A DNA stretch of 64,000 nucleotides from Flavobacteriales bacterium. GTDB lineage: Bacteria; Bacteroidota; Bacteroidia; Flavobacteriales; UBA1820. Within the stretch, counting starts at the first letter, position 1. Each line of letters begins with the position of its first letter. Location: positions 155,721 through 219,720 of the forward strand of contig QALN01000006.1 in NCBI GenBank assembly GCA_003150615.1, written 5' to 3'. The notes beneath the pieces were generated by a model. It had not been told where the DNA came from and made no database searches. It was given only the letters and a program-made list of their open reading frames with translations. Positions 51,390-61,161 of the stretch are shown piece by piece. The position numbers and the translations under genes are program-made.

Positions 51390-52310
51390 TTACAAAGCCC
51401 ACACTCTCAAGGGTATCCATAATAACCCTACGAGTATCAACGCCTTTATCATGGTGTATGCGATATAGTATTTACGTATGGTTACCGCCGTGATGCAGGA
51501 CAAAAATACGATGCCGGCAAAAACGAAGTAATATGCGAAAGCGTTGCCGTTTTCAAATGAATAGACTATCGCCGAACATATCGTTGCCGCCATTATCGAA
51601 AATATTGCCGCCGCCTTTGCCTTTCCGGCTCCGAGTACGAGCGGGAGGGTCCGGTAACCGAATACGGCATCCCCTTTTTGGTTGTTCATATCGTTGAGCA
51701 GGCTAAGCGACAGAAGCGTGAAAAAAATGAAGAAACCATGCGGCAATAATACTTCGACATCTATGATCTTGCGGTAAAAAAATACGGCGAAAAGCGGTAT
51801 GACAGCGCATACGGCTTGAGCCACGTTCGATACGAACGGTATTTTTTTCAGTTTATGGCTGTAAAACCACAGGAAAAATGCGTATCCGGAAAAAAACACC
51901 ACGGAACGCAGCGATACGTAAAGGCTCAGCGCCACAGCCGTAAAGTTCAATGCGAGATATATCCGCAGTGTCATGGCTTGCGATACGATTCCGTCTATCG
52001 AACTTTTATGCGGGTGGTTGACGAAGTCCTTGTTTTTGTCGTAAAAGTAATTGATTATGTATCCTCCGGCCACTGTCATCCATGTGCATACCACCAGGGC
52101 AAAAAAATGCGGATCCGTCACGCACGAGAAATCCGGAGCCTTTTCGGTAAAAAAGAAAATGCAACTGAAATACTGGGCTGTGGCCAGCAGGGCTATGTCG
52201 TACACCCTTGTCAACGAGAGAAGCCCGATTACCTTTATCACCAGGGAAGAGGAAATACGGTTTTTGCCGTTTCCCGGTTTTCGGCCTGCAGGAGTAACCC
52301 CGGAGCCCAT
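51390..52310 (-). CDS. UbiA-family prenyltransferase
   Basis: 306 residues, about eight membrane helices. Both Asp-rich metal/diphosphate sites are present: NYFYDKNKDFVN and LNDMNNQKGDAVFGYRTLP. The family transfers a prenyl chain from a diphosphate to an aromatic ring, haem or glycerol-phosphate lipid. The start ATG 52310 lies one base after the stop of the mevalonate-kinase-like gene, so the two are tightly coupled; the frame extends into that gene but is not used. Bacteroidota members are often annotated as geranylgeranylglycerol-phosphate geranylgeranyltransferase; the real substrate is unknown. Confidence 0.9.
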   Translation of the reverse strand: MGSGVTPAGRKPGNGKNRISSSLVIKVIGLLSLTRVYDIALLATAQYFSCIFFFTEKAPDFSCVTDPHFFALVVCTWMTVAGGYIINYFYDKNKDFVNHPHKSSIDGIVSQAMTLRIYLALNFTAVALSLYVSLRSVVFFSGYAFFLWFYSHKLKKIPFVSNVAQAVCAVIPLFAVFFYRKIIDVEVLLPHGFFIFFTLLSLSLLNDMNNQKGDAVFGYRTLPLVLGAGKAKAAAIFSIMAATICSAIVYSFENGNAFAYYFVFAGIVFLSCITAVTIRKYYIAYTMIKALILVGLLWIPLRVWAL

Positions 52311-52311
52311 G

Positions 52312-53253
52312 TCAGAAACGGTATATAGGCTGTGTGGAATATTCCCGAAGCGTACGGGCTGCTTTTTCGTAATCGTCGGTAAAACCGAGTATGAATCCTC
52401 CACCGCCGGCCCCGCAGAGTTTCAGATAGTATTCGCCTGTGCGCAGTCCGTTGACCCATGCCCGGCGTACGCCGCGCGGTATCATGGGGTAGAAATGTTT
52501 CAGCACCACCAGCGAGAGCATTTTGACGTTTTCCAGCAGCGATGCTTTACGCCCGTTTATGAACGCTTCGATACATGCGTCGTTCAATGCGCCGAATTCG
52601 TCTTTGAGCATCTTGCGGAAGCCTTCGTTTTTCATCTTTTCGAAGAATATGTCTATAAGGCTTCCCGTAGAATGGCTCATGCCCGAATCCAGAAGGAATA
52701 TAGCTCCTTTGCCGTCCTTTTTGGAATTGGGTATGCCTACCGTGCCTATGTCGTGGCGGGAGCGTATCAGTATCGGCAAGTTCATGTAGCATATCAGAGG
52801 ATCGAGTCCGGAACTGTGCCCGTGGAAAAAACTCTCCATGTGCCCCAGGGTTTCCTTAAGGGCGATGATGTCCTGCGGGGATACCTCGGCGGGTGATGCC
52901 GGATTGTCGGCGTAACGTTCGTAAACAGCTGCAACCAGCGCACCGGAACTGCCTACACCGTATCCCAGAGGGATACTCGAATCGAAGTAAAGCCCGTTTT
53001 CTATGTCATTCTCCAGCCTGTCGGTGTCTATATGCGATTTGAAGAACTCTTTGCCGTTGAGGTCTTTAAGCCATGCGCAGAAGTCGCCTATGCTTTCATT
53101 GGATTTCTGCATTTCGGGCGTCATGTTTTCCGAAAAAACCAGAGCCCCTTTGTAGAAATCATACGGTATGGAAAGCCCCATCGAGTCTTTTATTATCCCG
53201 TATTCTCCGAAAAGGAGTATTTTGGCGTTGTATAGTTTTTCCGCTGCCGGCAT
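52312..53253 (-). CDS. GHMP kinase, mevalonate-kinase-like
   Basis: 313 residues. GHMP motif 1 AKILLFGEYGII, ATP loop PLGYGVGSSGALVAAVY, and motif 3 KLCGAGGGGFILGF. The spacing and the ESFFHGHSSGLDPLI stretch agree with mevalonate kinase (HGxSSGxD). It would phosphorylate mevalonate or a related polyol with ATP in the cytoplasm. The upstream in-frame extension to 53298 is rejected: MPAAEKLYNAKILLFGEYG is the family opening. Sandwiched between DUF4296 and UbiA genes on the same strand. No other mevalonate-pathway gene lies in this window. Confidence 0.88.
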   Translation of the reverse strand: MPAAEKLYNAKILLFGEYGIIKDSMGLSIPYDFYKGALVFSENMTPEMQKSNESIGDFCAWLKDLNGKEFFKSHIDTDRLENDIENGLYFDSSIPLGYGVGSSGALVAAVYERYADNPASPAEVSPQDIIALKETLGHMESFFHGHSSGLDPLICYMNLPILIRSRHDIGTVGIPNSKKDGKGAIFLLDSGMSHSTGSLIDIFFEKMKNEGFRKMLKDEFGALNDACIEAFINGRKASLLENVKMLSLVVLKHFYPMIPRGVRRAWVNGLRTGEYYLKLCGAGGGGFILGFTDDYEKAARTLREYSTQPIYRF

Positions 53254-53272
53254 ATCTTTATTAATGTATTTC

Positions 53273-53746
53273 TTAGTTTTGCTGCGGGGCGGCTTCAAGG
53301 CCGACGCTCCAGGGGTCTATCTTTTTTGCGTCCTGGCTTTCTGGTCGTTTTTCGAGTTTTTCTTCCTGTTTGCGTTCGTACTGGTCGGCTTTGGTCTTAA
53401 GGCGGTTCATGGCCTCGGCATATATCGCTATGTACCGCCGGTTATGCTCGCTGTAATATTCGTTGTTCTGGCGGAGTATTTTTTTGTTTATGCCGTATTT
53501 TTTATACACACCCTCGATAAAAGTATGTCGTCCTATCCGTGCCAGTGTAGAATCCCTTTGGAAAGCCCCGCGTTCCTGAAGCATATCTATGTATGTCAGT
53601 TCGCATATTACGTCCGCCATTTCGCTTTCCGAAAGCAGGCGTTCAGGCTTTTCTATGTACCGGTACTTGCATCCTACAGCCAAAACGACCAGGGCCATTA
53701 TTGCCGCCGCGCGTGCAAAGGTATGTATAAATTTTTGTAAAACCAT
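53273..53746 (-). CDS. DUF4296 lipoprotein
   Basis: 157 residues. Signal peptide ending in the lipobox LAVGC, so lipid-anchored. The domain (LLSESEMADVICELTYIDML, then FIEGVYKKYGINKKILRQNN, YYSEHNRRYIAIYAEAMNRL) is DUF4296, a Bacteroidota family of unknown function often found beside dihydroorotase, as here. A charged, low-complexity tail follows. A TTG at 53770 would overlap pyrC; ATG 53746 is chosen. Confidence 0.9.
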   Translation of the reverse strand: MVLQKFIHTFARAAAIMALVVLAVGCKYRYIEKPERLLSESEMADVICELTYIDMLQERGAFQRDSTLARIGRHTFIEGVYKKYGINKKILRQNNEYYSEHNRRYIAIYAEAMNRLKTKADQYERKQEEKLEKRPESQDAKKIDPWSVGLEAAPQQN

Positions 53747-53759
53747 AACAACTAGTGTT

Positions 53760-55097
53760 TTAACGTTCAAACGTGAGGGCAGTTGCCGATGTTACCGGAT
53801 ATATTCTGCCGTCGGCATACGCCACCTGTCCGCCGACTATAGTATGGGTTATACGAGCCGGGAACATCCTGTTTTCAAATGCCGACCATCCGCATTTGTA
53901 TTTCAGGGACTCTTTATGCACCCGCCACGGGCTGTTGAATTCTACTAGTGCCAGGTCGGCGAAATAACCTTCACGGACAAATCCCCGTTTTTCAATTCCG
54001 AATATTCTGGCCGGATTGTGGCACATTTTTTCCACAACGGTTTCTATGTCTATACGCTCCTTGACCACTTCGGACAGCATCGCAGGCAGGCTGTGCTGCA
54101 CCATAGGCCCTCCGGAAGGGCATTTGAGATATGGCAGGCGCTTTTCTTCTATCGTGTGCGGGGCATGATCCGAACCTACCGAGTCGATTTTACCCGATAC
54201 CAGGGCATCCCACAGGGCCTGTTGGTCTTCGGTCGATTTTACCGATGGGTTGACTTTTATCAGGTTGTCTTTAAGGGCATAATCAGTTTGGTTGAAGAAA
54301 AGGTGGTGCGTGCACACTTCGCCGGTTATCTTCTTGGAACTGTTGAATTTTATGGCGCTGAGCAGTCCAAGTTCGCGTGCTGTGCTTATATGGCAGATGT
54401 GCAGGCGCGCGCCTGTCTTTTTGGCCAGAGAAACGGCGTACTGAGAACTTTCGAAGCATGCTTCGGCATCGCGTATGCTGGCGTGCATATAGGCCGGGAT
54501 ATTGTCGCCGAATTCTTCCCTGGCGCGGGCGAGGTTTGCGGCTATTATTGCGTCGTCCTCGCAATGCGCCGCTATCAGCAGAGGTGACGATACGAAAATA
54601 CGCTCCACAGCTTCGGCATTTCCCACTCCCATATCGCCGGTGGACGAACCAAGGAATAATTTTACCGCAGCCACCCGCGTGATATCGGCACGGAGGATGT
54701 CATCGATATTGTCCTTCGATGCTCCTATCATGAACGAATAGTTGATAGACGAGGTCTTTGCGGCAATGGCGAATTTCTCATCCAGCAGTTCCGGAGTAAC
54801 GGCTGCCGGTACGGTGTTGGGCATATCTATCACGGACGTTACGCCTCCGGCTGCCGCCGCTGCCGATTCGGTAGCGAAATCGCCTTTGTGCGTCAGGCCA
54901 GGATCGCGGAAATGCACGTGGGTGTCAATCACGCCTGGTATGAGATACAGATTGTCGGCAGCTATCAGACGTGTGCCGGGCGAGAGGCTTATCGAAGGGT
55001 CAATGCGTTCTATTATTCCATTGCGGATGAATACGTCGCTCTGGCGTATCGTGCCGGAATCGACTATATTGGCGTTTTTTATCAGTATGTTTTCCAT
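53760..55097 (-). CDS. pyrC: Dihydroorotase
   Basis: 445 residues. Metal-binding DTHVHFRDPG, the carboxylated Lys region VAAVKLFLGSSTGDM, His ligands HCEDD and HICHIST, and GSDHAPHTIEEK. Class I-type amidohydrolase that closes carbamoyl-aspartate to dihydroorotate in pyrimidine synthesis. It lies between the holB-like gene (31 bp upstream) and DUF4296 in one leftward run. Confidence 0.95.
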   Translation of the reverse strand: MENILIKNANIVDSGTIRQSDVFIRNGIIERIDPSISLSPGTRLIAADNLYLIPGVIDTHVHFRDPGLTHKGDFATESAAAAAGGVTSVIDMPNTVPAAVTPELLDEKFAIAAKTSSINYSFMIGASKDNIDDILRADITRVAAVKLFLGSSTGDMGVGNAEAVERIFVSSPLLIAAHCEDDAIIAANLARAREEFGDNIPAYMHASIRDAEACFESSQYAVSLAKKTGARLHICHISTARELGLLSAIKFNSSKKITGEVCTHHLFFNQTDYALKDNLIKVNPSVKSTEDQQALWDALVSGKIDSVGSDHAPHTIEEKRLPYLKCPSGGPMVQHSLPAMLSEVVKERIDIETVVEKMCHNPARIFGIEKRGFVREGYFADLALVEFNSPWRVHKESLKYKCGWSAFENRMFPARITHTIVGGQVAYADGRIYPVTSATALTFER

Positions 55098-55128
55098 TTT
55101 CGTAATATCTCTTGCATTATCGTGTCTG

Positions 55129-56241
55129 TCATACGGGTTTGGCGTGCAGGTAGCGCGTTATCTTGACCGCCGTGTCGAAAAACACCATTTTCGAGTTTGC
55201 GTTGCGCTCTATATGGTACTGGGCGTCCGTCAGTTCGCGGTATATATCGGCAATATTGCGTCCGTGTACGTATTGTGAAAAACCGCCGAAGTTGAATCCT
55301 GCCGGGAAATCCTGCGGCAATACCAGTTCTGTCACGCCGTAGTTGTTCATAAGCCCCTGGCGGAAGACGCCGCAGGCGTATTCGAGAAAACGTTTCTGGC
55401 TTTCGCGCGAGAGCGCCGATACGTCCGAAGCCCACACCAGAAGGTTGTTGAGTTCCTGAGGCCTTTTTTTCGCCATGAATGCATGCCGCACGAACCGCAC
55501 GAAAAGTTCCGGAAACGCTTCTTCGTGAGAACCGCCCGATAGCATTTTCAGCGCGCGTCCCATATCTCCGTCAGCTCCCTGGGCTATGCGTCGGGCCGTG
55601 TCTGATGCGGTTCCGTACTGACGGACGAGGCAGTCGTATATCTCATCCTGTCCGATATGGCGGAATTCCACTTTCTGGCATCGTGATGATATGGTAGGGA
55701 GTACCGCTCCTGCGTCGTCCGTGACGATTATTATCAATGTACGTTCGCCTGGTTCCTCTATCAGCTTTAACAGCTTGTTGGCCGCCGTCTGGTTCATCTT
55801 TTCCCCGTGCCATATTACCACCGCCCTGTATCCCCCCGAAAAGGATTTGAGCGATAGTTTTTTCGCTATCGACTCGGCTTCTTCCTTGCCTATTATGCCC
55901 TGTTTGTTCTCGATATCCATCATGGCATACCAGTCGGCAAGGTTGCCGTAGGGGTGTTCCGTGACGAATTTTTGCCACAGAGGCAGAAAATCGTCGCTCA
56001 CAGGCGACTTTTTTACGTCTTTGTTTGTGTTTACCGGGAATACGTAATGCAGGTCGGGATGGGAAAACATCTTTTCCTCTCCGGCCCCCAGGGCTTTCAG
56101 AGCATAATCTATCGCTATGCGCAACGCTCCGACCCCTTCAGGGGCGGAAAACAATTGTGCATGGCTTATCCGTCCGCCGGATATCGTGGCATCCAGCAGT
56201 TTTCTTACAGTTTCGTTTCCTATTATCCGCAATTCAGACAT
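55129..56241 (-). CDS. holB: DNA polymerase III delta' subunit-like clamp-loader protein
   Basis: 370 residues. AAA+ fold: the P-loop position reads SAPEGVGALRIA, lacking the Lys-Ser/Thr pair, as in delta', which does not bind ATP. MNQTAANKLLKLIEEPGERT and SRCQKVEF (SRC motif) are hallmarks. It is part of the clamp loader with DnaX and delta. First gene of the leftward run with pyrC. Confidence 0.93.
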   Translation of the reverse strand: MSELRIIGNETVRKLLDATISGGRISHAQLFSAPEGVGALRIAIDYALKALGAGEEKMFSHPDLHYVFPVNTNKDVKKSPVSDDFLPLWQKFVTEHPYGNLADWYAMMDIENKQGIIGKEEAESIAKKLSLKSFSGGYRAVVIWHGEKMNQTAANKLLKLIEEPGERTLIIIVTDDAGAVLPTISSRCQKVEFRHIGQDEIYDCLVRQYGTASDTARRIAQGADGDMGRALKMLSGGSHEEAFPELFVRFVRHAFMAKKRPQELNNLLVWASDVSALSRESQKRFLEYACGVFRQGLMNNYGVTELVLPQDFPAGFNFGGFSQYVHGRNIADIYRELTDAQYHIERNANSKMVFFDTAVKITRYLHAKPV

Positions 56242-56346
56242 CAGGCATCAAAGATAAATATTTTATCGGTAGGGGAGGATTGAGGTTTTAATAATAATTG
56301 CAAATAAATGCTTCGTACGTATGGGGTGAAAGTGTGGAAAGTTAAT

Positions 56347-56354
56347 TACATTTG
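56347..56354 (+). promoter_or_regulatory. Promoter -7 box of the large secreted protein gene
   Basis: TACATTTG matches TAnnTTTG, 51 bp before the start; no clear -33 TTG at the usual distance. Confidence 0.5.
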
Positions 56355-56404
56355 TGACTCCTGTTGCGAAAAAAGTATCAATTACATAAATCACAATTAA
56401 CACT

Positions 56405-59400
56405 ATGAATAAAAAAATATTGTTCGGCACTCTGTTTGCTGCCATGTCGTTCTCAGGCGGGTTATGTGGGCAGACAGCATCGGACACGGCGTTTTTCCGC
56501 TCGAAAAACGATACCCTGACTGCATTTTGCCGTACGCATCAGGGTACGCACAACAATTATCTGGGGCGAGTGAGGCTCGACTCGCTCAAAGCCGACGGAC
56601 GCACGGCGACTCTTTACTACAATGCGTCATTAGCCGATTATCCTATGCGTGCTGATGTGTGCGACGGGATATATTCGATACTGCGTGATGGACTGCCATC
56701 CGACGTGAAAGTAAAAGTCGTTGTCCAAGGCAGGGAAATACACGAGCTCATTCCGGACTTTTATTCCCAGGCCGGTAAAAAGAAAAAACCGCTTCGCGCC
56801 AAGGACATCCCCACTCCGTTGGTTGCCCCGGCCGACAGACCGTACAGTATCAGCGACGGTCTTTTCGGCAATCACATTGCTTTGTGGCAGAGCCACGGTT
56901 ACTATTACGAACAAAAGCTGTTACGCTGGGAATGGCAGCGCGCCCGTATATTCCAGACTGTCGAAGACCTCTACACCCAGAGTTTCGTGCTTCCTTATCT
57001 GGTGCCGATGCTCGAAAAGGCGGGTGCTGTGGTGATGCTTCCGCGCGAGCGAGACGTGCAGATGAACGAAGTGATAGTAGATAACGACATGCCTGCGTCG
57101 GGATATTACGAGCGCAACGGGAAATACGCCTGGGAGAAGGGTGATTCGGCTGGTTTTGCCAGTCCGAAAGCAGTGTACCTGGACGGGGAGAACCCGTTCA
57201 CGATGGGTACTTACCGCCGTGTGAAAACAGTTTCCAAAGGGAGCGAAAGTGTGGCCGTGTGGCAGCCTGAGTTAAAAAAGCCGGGCAGTTATGCGGTGTA
57301 CGTATCGTACAAGAGTTTCCCCGACAGCGCCGATGACGCCTTATATACCGTTTACCACAAAGGAGGGAAAAACACATACAAAGTGAACCAGAAAATGGGC
57401 GGCGGCACGTGGATATACCTCGGCACGTTCGACTTTGACAAAGGTAAAAGCAGCGCGCGTGTGGAATTGTCCAATAAAAGTTCGCGCGAAGGCCGTACGG
57501 TCAGCGCCGACGGTGTAAAGATAGGAGGCGGAATGGGTAATATAGCACGTACCGCCCCGGCCGATACTTCCCTCACGCAGGGAGATGCCAAACGCGTGGC
57601 CGAAATGGGTATTACTCCCGAAGCCGTGACCAGCGGCTACCCTCGTTTTACCGAAGGGGCTCGTTATTTTCTCCAGTGGGCAGGTTTCCCGTATAAGGTG
57701 TATAACTATGGCAACGGTATGGACTATACGGACGACTACACATCGCGCGGAAAATGGGTGAACTACCTTCTCGGAGGTACGGCAGCCAATCCTCAGGGTG
57801 AAGGTTTGGGCATACCGGTAGACCTTTCGTTCGCATTCCATTCCGATGCCGGTACGAAAAAAGACAACACGATAGTAGGCACCCTGATGATTTACACGCT
57901 TGAATCCGATGGCTCGACCGATTATCCGAACGGCAGTTCGCGCTATGCCAACCGCGATTTAGCCGACCTGATACAGACCCAGATAGTCTCCGATGTGCGC
58001 GCGCAGGACGAACCGCAGTGGACGCGCCGTCCGCTCCGCAACGGCAACTATGCAGAATCGCGTATGCCGCTTGTGCCTTCAGCTCTTTTGGAACTGCTCT
58101 CGCACCAGAATTTCGCCGACATGCGCTATGGTCTCGACCCTCGCTTCCGGTTCACTGTGTCCAGAGCCATATATAAAGGCATGCTCAAGTACCTGGCTGC
58201 TCGCGACAATCGCCCGTATGTGGTGCAGCCGCTTGCTGTGGACAATTTCTCGGTGGAATTTGCCGGCAACGACAAGGTATCGCTCAAATGGCAACCTGTG
58301 GCCGACAGCCTCGAACCTACTGCTGCACCCGACTCATACATCGTGTACACGCGCATTGGCGACGGCGCTTTCGACAACGGAACGCCTGTGAAAGAGAACG
58401 CCATTACGCTTCAGATCACACCGGGGCAGATGTATTCGTTCAAGGTTACGGCTGTAAATAAGGGCGGTGAGAGTTTCGACAGCGAAATACTGAGCGCTTA
58501 TCGTGCGATAAACGAAAAGGGAGTCGTGCTGGTGGTCAACGGTTTCGATCGTGTCAGCGCACCGGAGAGTTTCGCTTCGCCGGACAGTCTTTTCGGAGGT
58601 TTTCTCGATAACCGCGACCATGGCGTTCCTTATAAAAAGGATATTTCGTACATAGGTTCGCAACACGAGTTCCGCCGTACGATACCTTGGATGGATGACG
58701 ATTCGGCCGGTTTCGGCGCTTCGGACGGCAATTACGAAACGATGGTCATTGCGGGCAATACATTCGACTATCCGGCTGTTCACGGGCGTTCCCTTGTAGA
58801 ATTGGGATATTCGTTCGTCTCGGCTTCCAACGAAGCGGTTGAAAACGGCCATGTCGATATGTCGGCATATCCGGTGGTTGACCTTATACTCGGAAAACAG
58901 CGTCAGAGCCTTCTCGGACATAATTATTCGAGGATAGATTACCCGGCTTTCAGTAAAAAACTCCAGAAAGCAATAGCCGACTACACGGCAAAGGGCGGAA
59001 ACATATTGGTAAGCGGTGCTTTTGTCGCCACCGACCTTTGGGACAGTTATAATACCGATAAGGATGACCGTGATTTTGCCAACAATGTGCTCAAGTTCCG
59101 TTGGATGACCAACTGCGCATCCCGTACCGGCGAAGTAGAAGCCGCAGTATCTCCTTATCCCGAACTTGGAGGGCAGTATTCATTCGCTACCCAGCCTAAT
59201 GAAGACGTTTATTGCGTTGAATCCCCTGACGGTCTCGTACCTGTGGGGCGTGGCGCGTTTACCGTTATGCGTTACTCCGATAACAATATAAGCGCCGCGG
59301 TGGCTTATAAGGGCGACGATTACAGTACGGTTGTGCTGGGATTCCCGGTAGAGGCGGTTCGCGGGCATGACAAGCGCACGGAACTGATAGGCAAAGCGCT

Positions 59401-59428
59401 CGATTTCTTCTTTTCTGTAAAGAAATAA
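56405..59428 (+). CDS. Large secreted protein with amidase-like and golvesin-like domains (often annotated xanthan lyase)
   Basis: 1007 residues with signal peptide (MNKKILFGTLFAAMSFSGGL). The golvesin C-terminal-like domain (about 225 to 375: AVWQPELKKPGSYAVYVSYK, VEL near SARVELSN) sits inside an N-acetylmuramoyl-L-alanine amidase_3-like fold. The latter shows the N-terminal IALWQSHGYYYE and the metal-type segment LSFAFHSDAGTKKDN, followed by SRMPLVPSALLELLSHQNFA with the expected Glu. A fibronectin-type-III-like domain (about 610 to 700) and a C-terminal flavodoxin-like domain complete it. Probably acts on peptidoglycan or a surface glycan; the xanthan lyase label used for relatives is not supported by motifs. 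Monocistronic. Confidence 0.82.
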   Translation: MNKKILFGTLFAAMSFSGGLCGQTASDTAFFRSKNDTLTAFCRTHQGTHNNYLGRVRLDSLKADGRTATLYYNASLADYPMRADVCDGIYSILRDGLPSDVKVKVVVQGREIHELIPDFYSQAGKKKKPLRAKDIPTPLVAPADRPYSISDGLFGNHIALWQSHGYYYEQKLLRWEWQRARIFQTVEDLYTQSFVLPYLVPMLEKAGAVVMLPRERDVQMNEVIVDNDMPASGYYERNGKYAWEKGDSAGFASPKAVYLDGENPFTMGTYRRVKTVSKGSESVAVWQPELKKPGSYAVYVSYKSFPDSADDALYTVYHKGGKNTYKVNQKMGGGTWIYLGTFDFDKGKSSARVELSNKSSREGRTVSADGVKIGGGMGNIARTAPADTSLTQGDAKRVAEMGITPEAVTSGYPRFTEGARYFLQWAGFPYKVYNYGNGMDYTDDYTSRGKWVNYLLGGTAANPQGEGLGIPVDLSFAFHSDAGTKKDNTIVGTLMIYTLESDGSTDYPNGSSRYANRDLADLIQTQIVSDVRAQDEPQWTRRPLRNGNYAESRMPLVPSALLELLSHQNFADMRYGLDPRFRFTVSRAIYKGMLKYLAARDNRPYVVQPLAVDNFSVEFAGNDKVSLKWQPVADSLEPTAAPDSYIVYTRIGDGAFDNGTPVKENAITLQITPGQMYSFKVTAVNKGGESFDSEILSAYRAINEKGVVLVVNGFDRVSAPESFASPDSLFGGFLDNRDHGVPYKKDISYIGSQHEFRRTIPWMDDDSAGFGASDGNYETMVIAGNTFDYPAVHGRSLVELGYSFVSASNEAVENGHVDMSAYPVVDLILGKQRQSLLGHNYSRIDYPAFSKKLQKAIADYTAKGGNILVSGAFVATDLWDSYNTDKDDRDFANNVLKFRWMTNCASRTGEVEAAVSPYPELGGQYSFATQPNEDVYCVESPDGLVPVGRGAFTVMRYSDNNISAAVAYKGDDYSTVVLGFPVEAVRGHDKRTELIGKALDFFFSVKK

Positions 59429-59441
59429 TATTTTGCGTCAG

Positions 59442-59481
59442 AACGCCGGAAACCGCTTAAACGGTTTCCGGCGTTTTTTTT
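59442..59481 (+). terminator. Terminator after the large secreted protein
   Basis: 14-bp perfect stem AACGCCGGAAACCG/CGGTTTCCGGCGTT, 6-base loop, T8. Confidence 0.93.
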
Positions 59482-59540
59482 GTGCGTTCCGGTGATAAAT
59501 GAAAGGAAATGGTTTTATAAATTTGCGGCGGTTTTAAATA

Positions 59541-59921
59541 ATGCATGAAATGAGTAAAGCCGTACTTACGATATTACTTCTTGTGTGTTCCAATGCTTTT
59601 ATGACAATGGCCTGGTACGGTCATCTCAAATTCGCCCAGTACAGCTGGTTTTCCAAACTCGGTCTTTGGGCTGTGGTACTGATAAGTTGGGGTATAGCGC
59701 TTTTCGAATACTGTTTTCAGGTCCCTGCGAACAGATTGGGCTACCGCGACCACGGAGGCCCTTTTTCGTTGGTGGAATTGAAAGTGCTTCAGGAAGTTAT
59801 AACGCTCGTTGTATTCATGTGCTTTACTTTTCTGTTCTTTAAGAACGAGCAGTTCAGGCTGAATCATCTCATAGGTTTCTGTTTTCTGGTATTGGCCGTT
59901 TATTTTATATTCAAAAAATAG
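59541..59921 (+). CDS. DUF486/DMT-type small membrane protein
   Basis: 126 residues, four membrane helices (AVLTILLLVCSNAFMTMAWY; LGLWAVVLISWGIALFEYCF; LQEVITLVVFMCFTFLFF; LIGFCFLVLAVYFIF) and the conserved block FEYCFQVPANRLGY, which identifies DUF486 of the drug/metabolite transporter superfamily. Function unknown. A TAAATTTG box lies at 59518 to 59525. ATG 59550 is an alternative start. Confidence 0.93.
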   Translation: MHEMSKAVLTILLLVCSNAFMTMAWYGHLKFAQYSWFSKLGLWAVVLISWGIALFEYCFQVPANRLGYRDHGGPFSLVELKVLQEVITLVVFMCFTFLFFKNEQFRLNHLIGFCFLVLAVYFIFKK

Positions 59922-60457
59922 ACAAGGGGCTTCTCTTTCGTTTATTCCCGGGCAATTCGTGCTTATGGTTTTCGTAAACCGTAATGTGTAATCGTGAATT
60001 TGCTGTGTTTTATATTTTTTTTAACCGGTGTCTTTTTTGCCGGATATTCGCATTTAATTGTTATTTGTTTGGTACTCAATGGTGAGTGTTGCGGAATTTG
60101 TGCCTATAATTGAAAGGTTTGGGTTACAAAAAACGTTTATTTAAGTGAATATTATAAAAAATATGCTTTTTTTAAGAAAGTTTTATGTTTTTTCTTTTTT
60201 TATATGAAAATTATAGATACGTTTGATGTAATAGAAATTTGCCATTGATTAACACAGAACATTAATCATATATTTTTCTTACAGGGAAACCATGGCGGGG
60301 TATGATTTGCCGGTTCGGTACTTCGCATATGCTGTAAATCGGGTGGGTTTATAGTGTGTTTTCCTGAATTTCCGGTTTGTGGTTGCCTTGTCGCGCCTTT
60401 GATGGGAAGACAGGCTTTTCACGTGATATCAAGCGAATATTTAAAATTATACACTAT
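59922..60457. other. 536-bp AT-rich intergenic region
   Basis: No gene seen. It has long T runs (60150 to 60210) and a TACGTTTG box at 60218 to 60225 that could drive the downstream pair, which would then have a leader of over 200 nt. Confidence 0.55.
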
Positions 60458-61150
60458 ATGAAATTTGCGCGAAAAACTAATGTTGCCATGCTTATGCTTT
60501 GGTCATTCCTTTTAGGAAGCGCCGGACTCAGGGCCCAGAATCCTGTTGCAGATTATATGGACAAGGCCGGATCGTTCTCCAGGCTGTATAGCGGGCAGAT
60601 AGTGTCACGCTATAGCCCTGCCATTTATCAGGGAACTCCTTATTATGGCGGGGATAATTATGTAAAAGGGACTATTGTTTTCAACGGCATAGTCTATCCC
60701 GATATAAACATAATATTGGATCTGCACAAACAACAGGCTTTGACTGTCAATTCGGCTAATTATATCGTGGTGATTCCCCATGAGAAGATACAAAAGGTAT
60801 GTATAGGTGGTAAAACATTTCTATGGGTTGCTCCGGGAGAAGGTTACGGTTTGAAAAATGAGGGTTTTTATATTTCTTATTTCGATGGTCAAAAAGTCGG
60901 CTTGCTGTGTGAGGAACGGTTTTCCATACCGGATCCTAAAGCGACGCCTGTCGTATTCGAAAGAAAGGTCAGATATTACCTGAAGGTAGAGGGAAAATAT
61001 CACCTGGTCAGAGGCAAAGGCGATTTTATGAGCCTGTTTCCCATGCATAAGAAACAGATAAGCAAATATGCGAAAGATAACAGGTTGGATTTTAAAACTG
61101 ATAAGGCGCAAAGTATGACATCTTTGGCTGCTTATTGCAATAAATTATAA
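60458..61150 (+). CDS. Secreted protein paired with a TonB-dependent receptor
   Basis: 230 residues with signal peptide (FARKTNVAMLMLWSFLLGSA, cleavage near LRAQ). The mature part is beta-rich (YSGQIVSRYSPAIYQGTPYY, GTIVFNGIVYPDINIILDLH, TFLWVAPGEGYGLKNEGFYI) and ends in a basic helical segment. I do not recognise a named family. It is 11 bp upstream of the receptor gene, so the two are co-transcribed; a surface or periplasmic partner of the receptor is likely. The upstream frame to 60377 is not part of it. Confidence 0.78.
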   Translation: MKFARKTNVAMLMLWSFLLGSAGLRAQNPVADYMDKAGSFSRLYSGQIVSRYSPAIYQGTPYYGGDNYVKGTIVFNGIVYPDINIILDLHKQQALTVNSANYIVVIPHEKIQKVCIGGKTFLWVAPGEGYGLKNEGFYISYFDGQKVGLLCEERFSIPDPKATPVVFERKVRYYLKVEGKYHLVRGKGDFMSLFPMHKKQISKYAKDNRLDFKTDKAQSMTSLAAYCNKL

Positions 61151-61161
61151 ATTCGGCGGCC

